Source: Streptococcus sp. DD13 (GTDB lineage: Bacteria; Bacillota; Bacilli; Lactobacillales; Streptococcaceae). Taken from it: 57,473 nt of DNA. This document shows positions 40,860-50,485 of the stretch, one piece after another. Under the pieces are notes generated by a model, which had not been told where the DNA came from, did not search any database, and was given only the letters and a program-made list of their open reading frames with translations. The stretch covers positions 481,802-539,274 of the forward strand of contig NZ_KQ969506.1 in NCBI RefSeq assembly GCF_001578875.1, given 5' to 3'. A program made the translations under genes and the position numbers. How positions within the stretch are numbered: position 1 is the stretch's first letter; every line of letters starts with the position of its first letter.

Positions 40860-41378
40860 CTAGAAGCAGCCATTCAAGGAGTCTGCTTCTCCTTCGATAG
40901 ACTTTTGCATCCAGATAATATCGTGCCACTTGTGAAACTTATACCCAATGTTAGGAAAATGAGCAACTTGTTGGTATCCCTGCTTTTGATGAAACTGAAT
41001 GCTCGCATCATTTGGGAGCGCGATACAGGCTAAAAAACGTAAATAGCCACGCTTTAAGAGCTCCTTTTCTAATGCCTTGTATAAAAGTCTTCCCAGTCCT
41101 TTCCCACGCTCCGATTCATCCATATAAATGGACAGCTCTACCGCCCAATGATACGCCGCGCGTTCAGAATATGGGGATGCATAGGCATACCCAACGATCC
41201 TTCCCTCCACTTCGACGACTAAATAGGGATAATCTTGCACAATCTTGTCAATTCGACTTTCAAATTCTGCAACAGAAGGAACAGCATATTCAAAGGTTAT
41301 CGCTGTATTTGTCACATATGGTGCGTAGATTGATCGCAAATCCGACGCATCTTCTATCCGGACATGTCTAATCTCCAT
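40860..41378 (-). CDS. GNAT acetyltransferase, phosphinothricin-type
   Basis: A 172-residue GCN5-related N-acetyltransferase. The acetyl-CoA loop is ERGKGLGRLLYKALEKELL (about residues 89-107), and the N-terminus (IRHVRIEDASDLRSIYAPYV, then TFE) resembles the phosphinothricin/methionine-sulfoximine acetyltransferase subgroup. FLACIALPNDASIQFHQKQG and FHKWHDIIWMQK also fit. Substrate in this organism is unknown. GAGAGGAGG precedes the ATG. Confidence 0.88.
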   Translation of the reverse strand: MEIRHVRIEDASDLRSIYAPYVTNTAITFEYAVPSVAEFESRIDKIVQDYPYLVVEVEGRIVGYAYASPYSERAAYHWAVELSIYMDESERGKGLGRLLYKALEKELLKRGYLRFLACIALPNDASIQFHQKQGYQQVAHFPNIGYKFHKWHDIIWMQKSIEGEADSLNGCF

Positions 41379-41410
41379 GTAAACCTCCTCTCATCCATCT
41401 TACAAGAGCA

Positions 41411-41430
41411 GAAAAAGGCTTTGCAGCCCT
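41411..41430 (-). terminator. Weak terminator after fhs
   Basis: On the minus strand GGGCT-GCAA-AGCC forms a short stem followed by TTTTTC. The stem is only 4-6 bp. Confidence 0.4.
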
Positions 41431-41448
41431 CTTCCTGAAATTCATTGA

Positions 41449-43119
41449 CTAAAATAAACCAATAGCTGTCCCGTCTGGAGCAACATCCATATTGAGTGCG
41501 GCTGGTCGTTTTGGAAGTCCAGGCATGGTCATCACATCACCGGTAAGAGCTACGATAAAGCCTGCACCGAGTTTTGGTACCAATTCGCGAATGGTAATCT
41601 CGAAGTTCTCTGGTGCTCCAAGGGCATTCGGATTGTCTGAGAAGCTATATTGAGTTTTAGCCATACAGATTGGTAATTTGTCCCAACCGTTTTGAACGAT
41701 TTGAGCGATTTGCGTTTGAGCTTTCTTCTCAAAGTTCACTTTGCTACCACGGTAGATTTCAGTCACAATCTTTTCAATTTTTTCCTGCACAGAAAGATCG
41801 TTGTCATAAAGACGTGTGTAATTAGCAGGATTTTTTTCAATCGTCTCAACAAGAGTTTCCGCAAGCGCTACGCCACCTTCAGCCCCATTTGCCCAGACAC
41901 TTGCTAGTTCAACTGGAACATCGATTGAAGCACAAAGTTCTTTCAAAACTGCAATTTCTGCTTCTGTATCAGAGACAAATTCGTTAATCGCCACAACTGC
42001 TGGAATTCCAAATTTGCGGATGTTTTCAACGTGGCGTTTGAGGTTAGCAAAGCCAGCACGAACCGCTTCCACATTTTCTTCTGTCAAAGCATCCTTCGCA
42101 ACACCACCATTCATCTTAAGGGCGCGAAGGGTCGCAACAATAACCACTGCATCTGGAGAGGTTGGCAAGTTCGGTGTCTTGATATCCAAGAATTTCTCAG
42201 CACCAAGATCCGCACCAAATCCAGCTTCTGTCACGGTAAAGTCTGCCAAGTGAAGGGCTGTTGTCGTCGCAAGGACAGAGTTACATCCATGAGCAATGTT
42301 GGCAAACGGCCCGCCGTGAACAAATGCAGGTGTTCCATAGATGGTTTGCACCAGGTTTGGTTTAATGGCGTCTTTTAAGATGAGCGCCAAAGCTCCTTCA
42401 ACCTTCAAATCACCAGCTGTCACAGGGGTGCGATCAAAACGATAACCAATGACAATATTGGCCAAGCGGCGTTTCAAGTCTTCAATATCGGTTGCTAGAC
42501 AAAGAATAGCCATGATTTCAGAAGCTACGGTAATGTCAAAACCGTCCTCACGCGGAATCCCATTGAGTGGGCTACCAAGTCCTACTGTCACATGACGGAG
42601 CGCACGGTCATTCAAGTCCACAACCCGCTTCCAGATAATGCGACGTTGGTCGATTCCAAGCTCGTTTCCTTGGTGCAGGTGATTATCGATCAAGGCAGCA
42701 AGGGCATTGTTAGCTGTCGTAATGGCATGCATATCCCCAGTAAAGTGAAGATTGATGTCTTCCATGGGAAGGACTTGGGCATAGCCACCACCCGCTGCAC
42801 CACCTTTAATCCCCATCACAGGTCCAAGAGACGGTTCGCGAATGGCGATCATGGTTTTCTTCCCAATTTTATTCAATGCATCCGCAAGACCGATGGTAAT
42901 GGTGGATTTCCCTTCTCCAGCAGGAGTTGGGTTGATCGCCGTCACCAAAATCAACTTCCCGACTGGATTCTTTTCTACTTGCCGAATCTTATCAAAACTA
43001 AGTTTAGCCTTGTATTTTCCGTACAATTCCAAATCATCGTAGGTTAAGCCAAGCTTTTCAACCACATCAACGATTGGCTTAAGTGTCACACTTTGAGCAA
43101 TTTCGATATCTGTCTTCAT
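41449..43119 (-). CDS. fhs: Formate-tetrahydrofolate ligase
   Basis: Fhs (556 residues) makes 10-formyl-THF from formate, ATP and THF, feeding purine and fMet synthesis. The ATP-binding [19 protein letters not shown] is at about residues 58-76, [20 protein letters not shown] follows, and [14 protein letters not shown] and [11 protein letters not shown] are conserved. AGAGGAG precedes the ATG. A PurBox upstream links it to purine control. Confidence 0.97.
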   Translation of the reverse strand: MKTDIEIAQSVTLKPIVDVVEKLGLTYDDLELYGKYKAKLSFDKIRQVEKNPVGKLILVTAINPTPAGEGKSTITIGLADALNKIGKKTMIAIREPSLGPVMGIKGGAAGGGYAQVLPMEDINLHFTGDMHAITTANNALAALIDNHLHQGNELGIDQRRIIWKRVVDLNDRALRHVTVGLGSPLNGIPREDGFDITVASEIMAILCLATDIEDLKRRLANIVIGYRFDRTPVTAGDLKVEGALALILKDAIKPNLVQTIYGTPAFVHGGPFANIAHGCNSVLATTTALHLADFTVTEAGFGADLGAEKFLDIKTPNLPTSPDAVVIVATLRALKMNGGVAKDALTEENVEAVRAGFANLKRHVENIRKFGIPAVVAINEFVSDTEAEIAVLKELCASIDVPVELASVWANGAEGGVALAETLVETIEKNPANYTRLYDNDLSVQEKIEKIVTEIYRGSKVNFEKKAQTQIAQIVQNGWDKLPICMAKTQYSFSDNPNALGAPENFEITIRELVPKLGAGFIVALTGDVMTMPGLPKRPAALNMDVAPDGTAIGLF

Positions 43120-43150
43120 TTTGATGACTCCTCTATTCTTTTCTAATCAT

Positions 43151-43159
43151 ATTGTATCA
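43151..43159 (-). promoter_or_regulatory. Extended -10 promoter of fhs
   Basis: TGATACAAT on the minus strand about 32 bases before the fhs ATG. Confidence 0.6.
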
Positions 43160-43201
43160 TAAGGAAGCAATTTCGACGTTTTTTTGAACTTTTCAAGGAT
43201 A

Positions 43202-43214
43202 AATGTTCGGTTTC
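43202..43214 (-). promoter_or_regulatory. PurBox (PurR activation site) upstream of fhs
   Basis: The minus strand reads GAAACCGAACATT, 12 of 13 positions of AWWWCCGAACWWT. It is centred about 65 bases upstream of the predicted transcription start, the distance at which lactococcal PurR activates. Confidence 0.7.
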
Positions 43215-43285
43215 TTCTTACTTTCATTCCTCTTTATACTTCTTTCAATCAGAAATAATAGCTAATTCTCCATTCGATTTGAAAC

Positions 43286-43320
43286 TTTACTTACCCGGCC
43301 TTTTCTTGTAAAATATTGCT
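43286..43320 (+). promoter_or_regulatory. Leaderless promoter of coaB
   Basis: TTTACT and TAAAAT (43309-43314) are 17 bases apart; ATTGCT then leads straight into ATG 43321. No ribosome binding site is present. Confidence 0.6.
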
Positions 43321-44001
43321 ATGAAAGTCTTAATTACCTCAGGTGGAACGAGTGAACCCATTGATAGCGTTCGCTCTATCACCAACCATTCCACAGGCCG
43401 TCTTGGTGCTAAAATCGCTGAAACCTATCTCACCCATGGCGACGAGGTCACTCTGATCACCACCAAACGGTCTGAGAAACCTGCTTCCCACCCTCATTTA
43501 ACGATCATTTTGGTAGATACTGTCAAAAGTCTTGAACAAGCTTTACAAGAACAAGTCCCTCACCATGATGTGATCGTGCATTCGATGGCGGTATCTGACT
43601 ACAGTCCGACATACATGACAGGTCTTGATTCAGTCTTGCAGACAGAGGACCTGCAGGGTCTCGCTCAGAATCAAAATCAAGAATTGAAAATTTCTTCTTC
43701 TGATGAGATCCAGGTTCTCTTCTTGAAAAAAACTCCCAAATTAATTTCCATGATTAAAAAGTGGAATCCAGCGATTCGACTGATTGGGTTTAAGTTGTTA
43801 GTCGGAGTTTCTCTAGAAGAATTATTGCATGTTGCTCGGGAAAGTCTGAAAAAAAATCATGCAGACTTTATCGTTGCAAATGACCTCCATCAAATTGATG
43901 GAGACCAACATTTGGCTTACCTACTTTCACAAGATCAGGTGGAGATCGCCCATACAAAAGACGAACTGGCTGACTTGATTTATAGAAAAACAAAAGGATA
44001 A
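43321..44001 (+). CDS. coaB: Phosphopantothenate-cysteine ligase
   Basis: CoaB (226 residues) joins cysteine to 4'-phosphopantothenate in CoA synthesis. The N-terminal ITSGGTSEPIDSVRSITNHS and STGRLGAKIAE are diagnostic, as are HSMAVSDYSP and the later FIVANDLHQID. It is separate from coaC, as usual in streptococci rather than the fused coaBC. The start is leaderless. coaC follows by 4 bases. Confidence 0.95.
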   Translation: MKVLITSGGTSEPIDSVRSITNHSTGRLGAKIAETYLTHGDEVTLITTKRSEKPASHPHLTIILVDTVKSLEQALQEQVPHHDVIVHSMAVSDYSPTYMTGLDSVLQTEDLQGLAQNQNQELKISSSDEIQVLFLKKTPKLISMIKKWNPAIRLIGFKLLVGVSLEELLHVARESLKKNHADFIVANDLHQIDGDQHLAYLLSQDQVEIAHTKDELADLIYRKTKG

Positions 44002-44005
44002 ACTT

Positions 44006-44554
44006 ATGGCAAATATTACCCTTGCGGTATCTGGCTCTATTTCTGCCTATAAAGCGGCAGACTTAGCCAACCAGCTCACAAAAATGAGTCATCAGGTGAC
44101 AGTGCTCATGACCTCTTCCGCTACAGAATTTATCTCCCCCTTAACTTTACAATCTCTTACCAAAAATAAAGTGCAAACAGACTTGCTTTTAGAAGAAGAT
44201 CCACAATCCATCAAACACATTGATATTGCCAAACAAACAGATCTTTTTCTTTTAGCCCCAGCATCTGCCAATACGATTGCAAAGCTAGCGCATGGATTTG
44301 CCAATGATATGGTGTCAGCTGTGTCTCTTGCTTTACCACCAGAGACACCCAAGCTAGTAGCACCAGCCATGAACACCAATATGTATTTTCACCCAGCTAC
44401 ACAGCGGAACATAGCCCTTTTAAAAGAAGATGGCTTTGTTGAAATTGCACCTAGAGAGTCGCTTCTAGCTTGTGGAGATATTGGCACCGGTGCCCTGGCA
44501 GATCTTTCTGTCATTCTTGACCTAGTAAAGGAGTCCCTCAATGAGAAGAAATAA
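44006..44554 (+). CDS. coaC: Phosphopantothenoylcysteine decarboxylase
   Basis: CoaC (182 residues) is the FMN enzyme that decarboxylates phosphopantothenoylcysteine. SGSISAYKAADLANQL is the flavin-binding start, IKHIDIAKQTD holds the catalytic His, and APAMNTNMYFHPAT is the substrate-recognition PXMNXXM motif, with the reducing cysteine in LLACGDIGTGAL. It overlaps panT by 14 bases. Confidence 0.96.
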   Translation: MANITLAVSGSISAYKAADLANQLTKMSHQVTVLMTSSATEFISPLTLQSLTKNKVQTDLLLEEDPQSIKHIDIAKQTDLFLLAPASANTIAKLAHGFANDMVSAVSLALPPETPKLVAPAMNTNMYFHPATQRNIALLKEDGFVEIAPRESLLACGDIGTGALADLSVILDLVKESLNEKK

Positions 44555-45110
44555 ATCCAATCAACTTGCTACGATTTCTATTTTCTTTGCGACTATGATT
44601 GTTCTGGATATTGTTGGTACTATCATTTTTAGCGTTCTTCCATTTCAAATTCATCCAACTTTGGTTCATATCCCTGTTATCATTGCTTCCATCCTTTATG
44701 GGCCAAAGATCGGTGCGAGTCTCGGTCTTCTAATGGGGTTCATGAGCATCCTTCACAACACCATCATTTTACAAGCGTCGAGTTACCTTTTTTCGCCCTT
44801 CGTAGAAAAAGGAAATCTCTATTCTATCTTCATTGCTGTGATACCGCGTGTTCTGATTGGGATCACACCTTCTTTGGTATATCGATGGAACAAGTCTTCT
44901 TTTGGATTAGGTCTTGCCGGAGCTGTTGGCTCATTGACCAATACAATCTTCGTCCTTGGAGGAATTTTCTTCCTCTTTGCGAATGTCTATAATGGAGATG
45001 TTCAAAAGTTACTCGCTGTCGTTCTTGGAACAAATTCAATCGCTGAGGCTGTTCTCTCAGTTGTTTTAACCATCTCCATCGTCCCACGTCTTAAAAAAAT
45101 AAGTCAATAA
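44541..45110 (+). CDS. panT: ECF transporter S component, PanT-like
   Basis: A 189-residue membrane protein with about six TM segments, the pattern of ECF-transporter substrate-binding subunits (VHIPVIIASILYGPKIGASL, then GLLMGFMS). Its place after coaB-coaC supports pantothenate as the vitamin, matching PanT of lactic acid bacteria. It would use the shared EcfAA'T module encoded elsewhere. AAAGGAG precedes its ATG inside coaC. Confidence 0.9.
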   Translation: MRRNKSNQLATISIFFATMIVLDIVGTIIFSVLPFQIHPTLVHIPVIIASILYGPKIGASLGLLMGFMSILHNTIILQASSYLFSPFVEKGNLYSIFIAVIPRVLIGITPSLVYRWNKSSFGLGLAGAVGSLTNTIFVLGGIFFLFANVYNGDVQKLLAVVLGTNSIAEAVLSVVLTISIVPRLKKISQ

Positions 45111-45136
45111 ATCACGAATAATCGTGATTTTTTTTT
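45110..45136 (+). terminator. Terminator of coaB-coaC-panT
   Basis: AATCACGA-ATAA-TCGTGATT is a perfect 8-bp hairpin running directly into a T tract. Confidence 0.85.
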
Positions 45137-45141
45137 CATCA

Positions 45142-45150
45142 TGTTATAAT
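45142..45150 (+). promoter_or_regulatory. Extended -10 promoter of pgm
   Basis: TGTTATAAT ends at 45150, about 32 bases before the ATG; AAGGAGAG is the ribosome binding site. The preceding terminator overlaps where a -35 would be. Confidence 0.6.
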
Positions 45151-45182
45151 GTAAGCGATAACCATTTATAAAGGAGAGAATT

Positions 45183-46897
45183 ATGACCTATCAAGAAAAC
45201 TATCAAAAATGGCTTGATTTTGAGGCTTTGCCTGCTTACCTCCGGGAAGAGTTGCTTGAAATGGATGAAAAGACCAAAGAAGATGCCTTTTATACGACTC
45301 TTGAATTTGGAACGGCTGGTATGCGTGGATTGATTGGTGCTGGGACAAACCGGATTAATGTCTATGTAGTCCGGCAAGCAACAGAAGGCCTTGCCCAACT
45401 TATCGAATCCAAAGGTGAACAAGCTAAAAAACGTGGTGTGGCCATTGCCTATGATAGCCGTCATTTCTCCCCTGAATTTGCATTCGAATCTGCCCAAGTG
45501 CTCGCTGCACATGGTATCCAATCCTATGTATTTGAAAGTCTTCGACCTACACCAGAGCTATCGTTTGCTGTCCGTCACTTAAAAACCACTGCTGGGATTA
45601 TGATTACAGCTAGTCACAATCCAGCACCTTTCAATGGCTATAAAGTATACGGAGAAGACGGTGGACAAATGCCCCCTCAAGATGCTGATGCTTTAACGGA
45701 CTATATCCGTGCTATTCAACAGCCCTTTACCATCGCGCTCGCTGACTTAGAAGAAAGTAAAGCACAAGGACTGATTCAGGTGATTGGTGAAGAGATTGAC
45801 GCCGAGTATTTGAAAGAAGTCAAATCCGTCACTATTAACCCTTCCTTGATTCAAGAATACGGACAAGACATGAAAATTGTCTATACGCCACTACACGGAA
45901 CTGGAGAAATGTTAGCTCGTCGTGCCCTCGCTCAAGCTGGATTTGCTGCAGTTCAGGTCGTTGAGTCTCAAGCGATTCCAGATGCAGACTTCTCGACCGT
46001 AAAATCGCCTAATCCAGAAAGCCAATCCGCCTTTGCCCTTGCGGAAGAATTAGGAAGAAAGGTCGATGCGGATGTTCTTGTTGCAACTGATCCGGATGCT
46101 GATAGACTTGGAGTTGAGATTCGCCAACCAGATGGTAGCTACTTGAATCTTTCAGGCAATCAAATTGGTGCTCTGATTGCTAAATACATTCTGGAAGCTC
46201 ACAAATCAGCAGGGACATTGCCTGAAAATGCTGCTCTGTGCAAATCTATCGTTTCTACAGATCTTGTTACGAAGATTGCTGAAAGCTACGGTGCGCAGAT
46301 GTTTAACGTCCTTACAGGATTTAAATTTATCGGAGAGAAAATCCAAGAGTTCGAGGATGTCAACAATTACACCTATATGTTTGGGTTTGAAGAAAGTTTC
46401 GGCTATTTAATTAAACCTTTTGTTCGAGACAAGGATGCCATTCAAGCTGTTCTAATTGTTGCTGAAATTGCAGCCTACTACCGTTCTCGTGGAATGACTT
46501 TGGCAGATGGCATAGACGAAATTTACCGGGAATACGGTTATTTCGCTGAAAAAACCATCTCTGTCACACTCTCTGGAGTAGATGGGGCAGCGCAAATCAA
46601 AGCCATTATGGATAAATTTAGAACGACTCCACCTCAACACTTCAACCAATCACAAGTAGTCAAAGTAGAAGACTTCTTAGAGCAGACAGCTCGTTCAGCT
46701 CAAGGTGTTGAAAAACTAACCACTCCTCCAAGCAATGTCCTCAAATATACGTTGGCAGATGGATCTTGGATCGCTGTTCGTCCTTCGGGTACTGAACCTA
46801 AAATAAATTTTATCTTGCAACCATCGGACAAGACAATCAAGACGCCCAGGATAAAATCGCAGCAATTGAAGCTGAAATAAACACATTTATTGGATAA
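45183..46897 (+). pseudogene. pgm: pgm, phosphoglucomutase (frameshift near C-terminus)
   Basis: A 571-residue alpha-D-phosphohexomutase interconverting glucose-1-P and glucose-6-P, needed for capsule, teichoic acid and glycogen precursors. The phosphoserine loop TASHNP is near residue 143, the Mg2+ loop DPDADR near 303, the sugar loop GFEESFGY near 400 and the phosphate-binding RPSGTEPK near 537. Just after it one base is missing in the AAATTTT stretch 46805-46811. With it, the sequence continues ATIGQDNQDAQDKIAAIEAE and ends at 46897. As given, 24 different residues end the protein at 46880. Activity might partly survive. Confidence 0.93.
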
Positions 46898-46920
46898 GCA
46901 CTGACACGTTCCATGTCACA

Positions 46921-46960
46921 CCCCAATGTTAGACACTGTTTTCTAATATTGGGGTTTTTT
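46921..46960 (+). terminator. Terminator of pgm
   Basis: CCCCAATGTTAGA and TCTAATATTGGGG pair over 13 bp with one G-T, followed by TTTTTT. Confidence 0.9.
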
Positions 46961-47046
46961 GATGCTCTATTGGATAGAAAAAGACCAGGTCCTGTAAAGT
47001 ACAGAACTTGATCTTCAATAAAGTTTCAAATGCTAAGACTAGTCAA

Positions 47047-47496
47047 TTAAAAATGATGGGACTTGGACAGACGGCTCTTCCAATCCTGACAGCCCTGTAC
47101 AATGAGATCATAGGTTTCTTGAAAGTCTCCTGTATACCAGGGATCAGGAATATCTTGCTCCGAAAAAGCATAAATCTTATGATGAAGTGACTGGGGAGCC
47201 ATCTGCTTTAGATCACGCAGGTTAGACTGATCCATCCCAATGATGTAATCAAAATGCGAAAAATCGACCAAATCAATCTGCTGAGATGATTTTGAGCTAT
47301 CAAACGAAATTCCGTGCTCTTTCATCACTTCTTGACTACCGGAATGAATAGGATTTCCATGCTCCCAACTAGAGGTTGCACGGCTTTCAATCGCACAACG
47401 ATCACCTAGAAGGGATTTCATAACAAACTCAGCTATGGGACTTCTACAAATATTCCCCAGACATACAAATACAATCTTGATTTTTTGATCGTTCAT
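47047..47496 (-). CDS. Low-molecular-weight protein-tyrosine phosphatase
   Basis: A 149-residue LMW-PTP. The P-loop VCLGNICRSP (CX4-5CRS) is at about residues 9-18 and the catalytic acid is in DPWYTGDFQETYDLI. In streptococci such phosphatases act on tyrosine-phosphorylated proteins; the target is unknown. ATG 47496 overlaps the mutY stop by ATGA, so translation is coupled, and AGGAGAAAG lies inside mutY. Confidence 0.93.
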   Translation of the reverse strand: MNDQKIKIVFVCLGNICRSPIAEFVMKSLLGDRCAIESRATSSWEHGNPIHSGSQEVMKEHGISFDSSKSSQQIDLVDFSHFDYIIGMDQSNLRDLKQMAPQSLHHKIYAFSEQDIPDPWYTGDFQETYDLIVQGCQDWKSRLSKSHHF

Positions 47497-48647
47497 TCTA
47501 TTCTTTCTCCTTGTCGAAAGGCATCCCACATTTTATGTTGTGGTTTTGCAAAGGGATACTCATGAAAATCGGACACAGAAACCCACTTTAGATGAGGGCT
47601 GTTAGGGCATTCTTTTTTTGAAAGGCCACTCAAAATCTCAATCGTCCACTTCCGGTGGCTAAAGATATGTTGAACTTTCGGATATACGTTTTCCTCCCAG
47701 TCTATCTCCAGCCCGTAGGTTGAAGCAAACCACTTCTTCACATCTCTTTGTTCTGAAAAAACAATGGCAGACTCGCCTGCTTCCTTTGAATCGTCCGAAT
47801 GACCTTGAAGCTCGAAAAGGGGAAAATGCCAAAAACCGGATAACAAGCCCTTTTCTTCATTTTTTTCTAGGAGAAACTCACCTTGTTCATTGCGGATAAT
47901 TAGCGCCTGGAGTCGTTGAGGAATGGGCCTTTTTTTAGGGGCTTTGATAGGATAACGGTCCATTGTCCCATGCTGATAGGCTGCACTAAAATCTTTCACC
48001 GGGCTTTCCTCTGGACGAGGATTCACCGGAGATTCGATATCAGAACCTAAATCCATCATAGCTTGATTAAAATCGCCAGGATAATGAGGGTCAATTAAAA
48101 CCTCCATAATGGATTGAAAAATCTTTCGATTACTTGGAATTCCGATATCGTAGTCTACTTCAAATAAACGACTAACCACGCGCATGACATTTCCATCAAC
48201 AGCTGGTTCCGGAAGTCCAAAGGCAATACTGGAAATAGCCCCAGCTGTATAGGGTCCAATCCCCTTTAAGCGAGCGATGTCCTCATGGCGAGAGGGAAAT
48301 TGTCCCCCATGGCGTTCGAGGATTTGTTGAGCTGCTTCTTTCATATTGCGAACACGCGAATAATATCCCAGACCCTCCCATAATTTTAAAAGCAAGTCAT
48401 CTGATGCATGGGCTAAATCATGAACTGTAGGCAAGTAATTCAAAAATCGTTCATAGTAGGGAATCACAGTATCGACCCTTGTTTGTTGGAGCATAATCTC
48501 AGATACCCAAATAGCATAGGGATCTTGCGTTCTCCGCCAGGGAAGATCCCGTTTATGCTCATGATACCACGAAAGAAGTTTCTTTCGAAATGCTTCAATC
48601 CGCTCCTCAGGCCACATTTCTATGCCATAGTCACTAAAGTTTATCAT
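47493..48647 (-). CDS. mutY: MutY adenine DNA glycosylase lacking the FeS cysteines
   Basis: MutY (384 residues) removes A opposite 8-oxoG. LPWRRTQDPYAIWVSEIMLQ with QTRVDTVIPYY, the HhH RLKGIGPYTAGAISSIAFG and the catalytic Asp region AVDGNVMRV are present. A C-terminal Nudix-like 8-oxoG-recognition domain follows (ALIIRNEQGEFLLEKN). The four cysteines that normally ligate [4Fe-4S] are absent: the region reads SDIESPVNPRPEESPVKDFS. FeS-less MutY is known in lactic acid bacteria. The ATG appears leaderless. Confidence 0.95.
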   Translation of the reverse strand: MINFSDYGIEMWPEERIEAFRKKLLSWYHEHKRDLPWRRTQDPYAIWVSEIMLQQTRVDTVIPYYERFLNYLPTVHDLAHASDDLLLKLWEGLGYYSRVRNMKEAAQQILERHGGQFPSRHEDIARLKGIGPYTAGAISSIAFGLPEPAVDGNVMRVVSRLFEVDYDIGIPSNRKIFQSIMEVLIDPHYPGDFNQAMMDLGSDIESPVNPRPEESPVKDFSAAYQHGTMDRYPIKAPKKRPIPQRLQALIIRNEQGEFLLEKNEEKGLLSGFWHFPLFELQGHSDDSKEAGESAIVFSEQRDVKKWFASTYGLEIDWEENVYPKVQHIFSHRKWTIEILSGLSKKECPNSPHLKWVSVSDFHEYPFAKPQHKMWDAFRQGERIE

Positions 48648-48662
48648 AATGCTAGTATACCA
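48648..48662 (-). promoter_or_regulatory. Leaderless extended -10 promoter of mutY
   Basis: The minus strand reads TGGTATACT, then AGCATT, then ATG. No Shine-Dalgarno is present. Confidence 0.65.
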
Positions 48663-48674
48663 TAGTTAAAAACA

Positions 48675-48714
48675 GGAATAAAGAAAGTGACTTTTCAGCC
48701 ACTTTCTTTATTCC
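48675..48714. terminator. Strong hairpin terminator between membrane protein gene and mutY
   Basis: GGAATAAAGAAAGTG pairs perfectly with CACTTTCTTTATTCC (15 bp) around a 10-base loop. It lies about 25 bases past the stop of the upstream minus gene and just above the mutY promoter. Confidence 0.75.
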
Positions 48715-48739
48715 GATATTTTCTATCTAGGAGCATCCC

Positions 48740-50485
48740 TTATTTTTCATGCTTCCTATGTCGCCATAAATAGAGCAAACTGGCTCCATTACTAGCAAAA
48801 ACAATCCAGGAAAGAATATCATAAGCATAACTGGAACGATAGGAAAGGATCAGCTGGTGCCGGCCAGGACTGGACGATATAATAGGATTTCCAATCTGTG
48901 TAAGCTTCAGGGAAGATGGATCGGTATCCTTCTGATCCAGAATGATCTTAGATTCGTGATAAACAACCAAGGGAAGGACACGTTCTTCTGCTTGAGCAGA
49001 TTCCCATGTTAGGCTTAGTTCTTGTCCCTTCACTTCTTTATGAAATCCATTTTGATTTTCCAATACATAAAAGCGATAAGAAGCTGTATTGCCCAAGCCA
49101 TCTTTGGTCCATTTGCTATTATACTGGGGAAGATAATCAGGCGAGGCATTCTGAACGAGTGTCAAAAACTGACCTAAATCATTCGAATGGAGGGCCTTTC
49201 TTAAGCCTACTTTATCTGAGGAAATGATACTATTGGCTTGATTCTCCAAAAATTGATCAGAAAAATAGGTCTGATCTAGGCGCTCCCAATGTGTCCATAG
49301 ACTAGCGGAAATGCCCAATACGACCGTTCCCCATAAAAATACTTGAACCAAACGATACTGCTTAAGATTTGAAAATACCTTCCCTGCTAATAGAAAGAAA
49401 AAAATAATCGCATAAAGGAAAAATCGAAATGGAAATTGCAACAATTCAATCGCCTTAATCCCTTTTCCTGCAACGAATTGCCAAGGGAAAACATTGCTCG
49501 CCATAAGAAAAAATAAGGAAAACAAAACAAGCGCCAGGCGAAAGACCTTATCTCCCTTCTTCCATTGAAACAAAGCGTAAAACCAAACACCGATTAAAAG
49601 AAAGACAAAAAAGAAAGGGTAAGTCATCAAGGAAAAATTCGCATCCGTGATGGTGTTGTGTACAAAATTTCGATTGATAAACGGACTGACGAGCTGGTTT
49701 GACTGACTAATCTGTAGATAAGGTAGCCAAATATTAAGGGTCAAAAACAAGAAAATCACGAAGGATCGTAAGATTTTTTTAAAAAAACGCCCTTTTTGAT
49801 GACTTCTGATGAAGAGATTAAAATAAATTACACTATAAGCAAGAATCAAAAACAATGCAGATAACATGTGGATTTGGAGCATCCAGCTTATCGATAGAGC
49901 GATTTGTACTGGTCTGATTTCTTTAGTTTGGATCGCTTTGATTGGCTCAATCAGACAGAGAGGGAAGAAAGCTAGAGCCCAACTCGTGAATCCTTGGTTG
50001 ACCCACCAATACTGCACACTATAGGTTGTCAGGATCAAAACAGATAGGGGAAATGCAATCTTTCTGGGAATCTTTGCCACCTGAAGAAAAAGAAACAAGC
50101 TACAGGATGCCGAGACAGACAAGAGGAGATTAGACAAGAGGTAATAACGAAACCACGAACCCGCTAATAATAGGACGAGTCCCTGGATACTCGCAAAAAG
50201 CGGACCGTAGAGGACATTGATCATGCGCCCTGACTGCTGAAAACCATACAGCGAGAGAAAAGATGAACCTGCACCTTCCTTCCATTGCATCATACTGTCA
50301 TAGAAACGATTGTAATGAAAGATAAAATCATCTCCTAGCAAAACTCCTCCTCTAAGGAGGTCTGGTAGAGTTAGCAAGAGGGCAAAAAGAAGGAAACTGC
50401 CTCCTATGAGCAGATTCCTTTTGTTCCATGGTTTTCGAGCCTTCATGTTTTCTTCAAAATCTGATTTAATGGTTCTCTTCATCAT
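48740..50485 (-). CDS. Large polytopic membrane protein, YfhO-like layout
   Basis: A protein of about 581 residues with around ten to twelve TM segments, starting near NKRNLLIGGSFLLFALLLTL. A soluble extracytoplasmic part lies at about 430-550, followed by a final TM (YDILSWIVFASNGASLLYLW). GDDFIFHYNRFYDSMMQWKE after the first TM is the kind of acidic loop seen in GT-C enzymes. This suggests a YfhO-like glycosyl or lipid-linked-sugar role, but that is inference. ATG 50485 (MMKRTIKSDF) follows GGGAG within the end of the ABC gene; later ATGs are possible starts. Confidence 0.75.
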   Translation of the reverse strand: MMKRTIKSDFEENMKARKPWNKRNLLIGGSFLLFALLLTLPDLLRGGVLLGDDFIFHYNRFYDSMMQWKEGAGSSFLSLYGFQQSGRMINVLYGPLFASIQGLVLLLAGSWFRYYLLSNLLLSVSASCSLFLFLQVAKIPRKIAFPLSVLILTTYSVQYWWVNQGFTSWALAFFPLCLIEPIKAIQTKEIRPVQIALSISWMLQIHMLSALFLILAYSVIYFNLFIRSHQKGRFFKKILRSFVIFLFLTLNIWLPYLQISQSNQLVSPFINRNFVHNTITDANFSLMTYPFFFVFLLIGVWFYALFQWKKGDKVFRLALVLFSLFFLMASNVFPWQFVAGKGIKAIELLQFPFRFFLYAIIFFFLLAGKVFSNLKQYRLVQVFLWGTVVLGISASLWTHWERLDQTYFSDQFLENQANSIISSDKVGLRKALHSNDLGQFLTLVQNASPDYLPQYNSKWTKDGLGNTASYRFYVLENQNGFHKEVKGQELSLTWESAQAEERVLPLVVYHESKIILDQKDTDPSSLKLTQIGNPIISSSPGRHQLILSYRSSYAYDILSWIVFASNGASLLYLWRHRKHEK

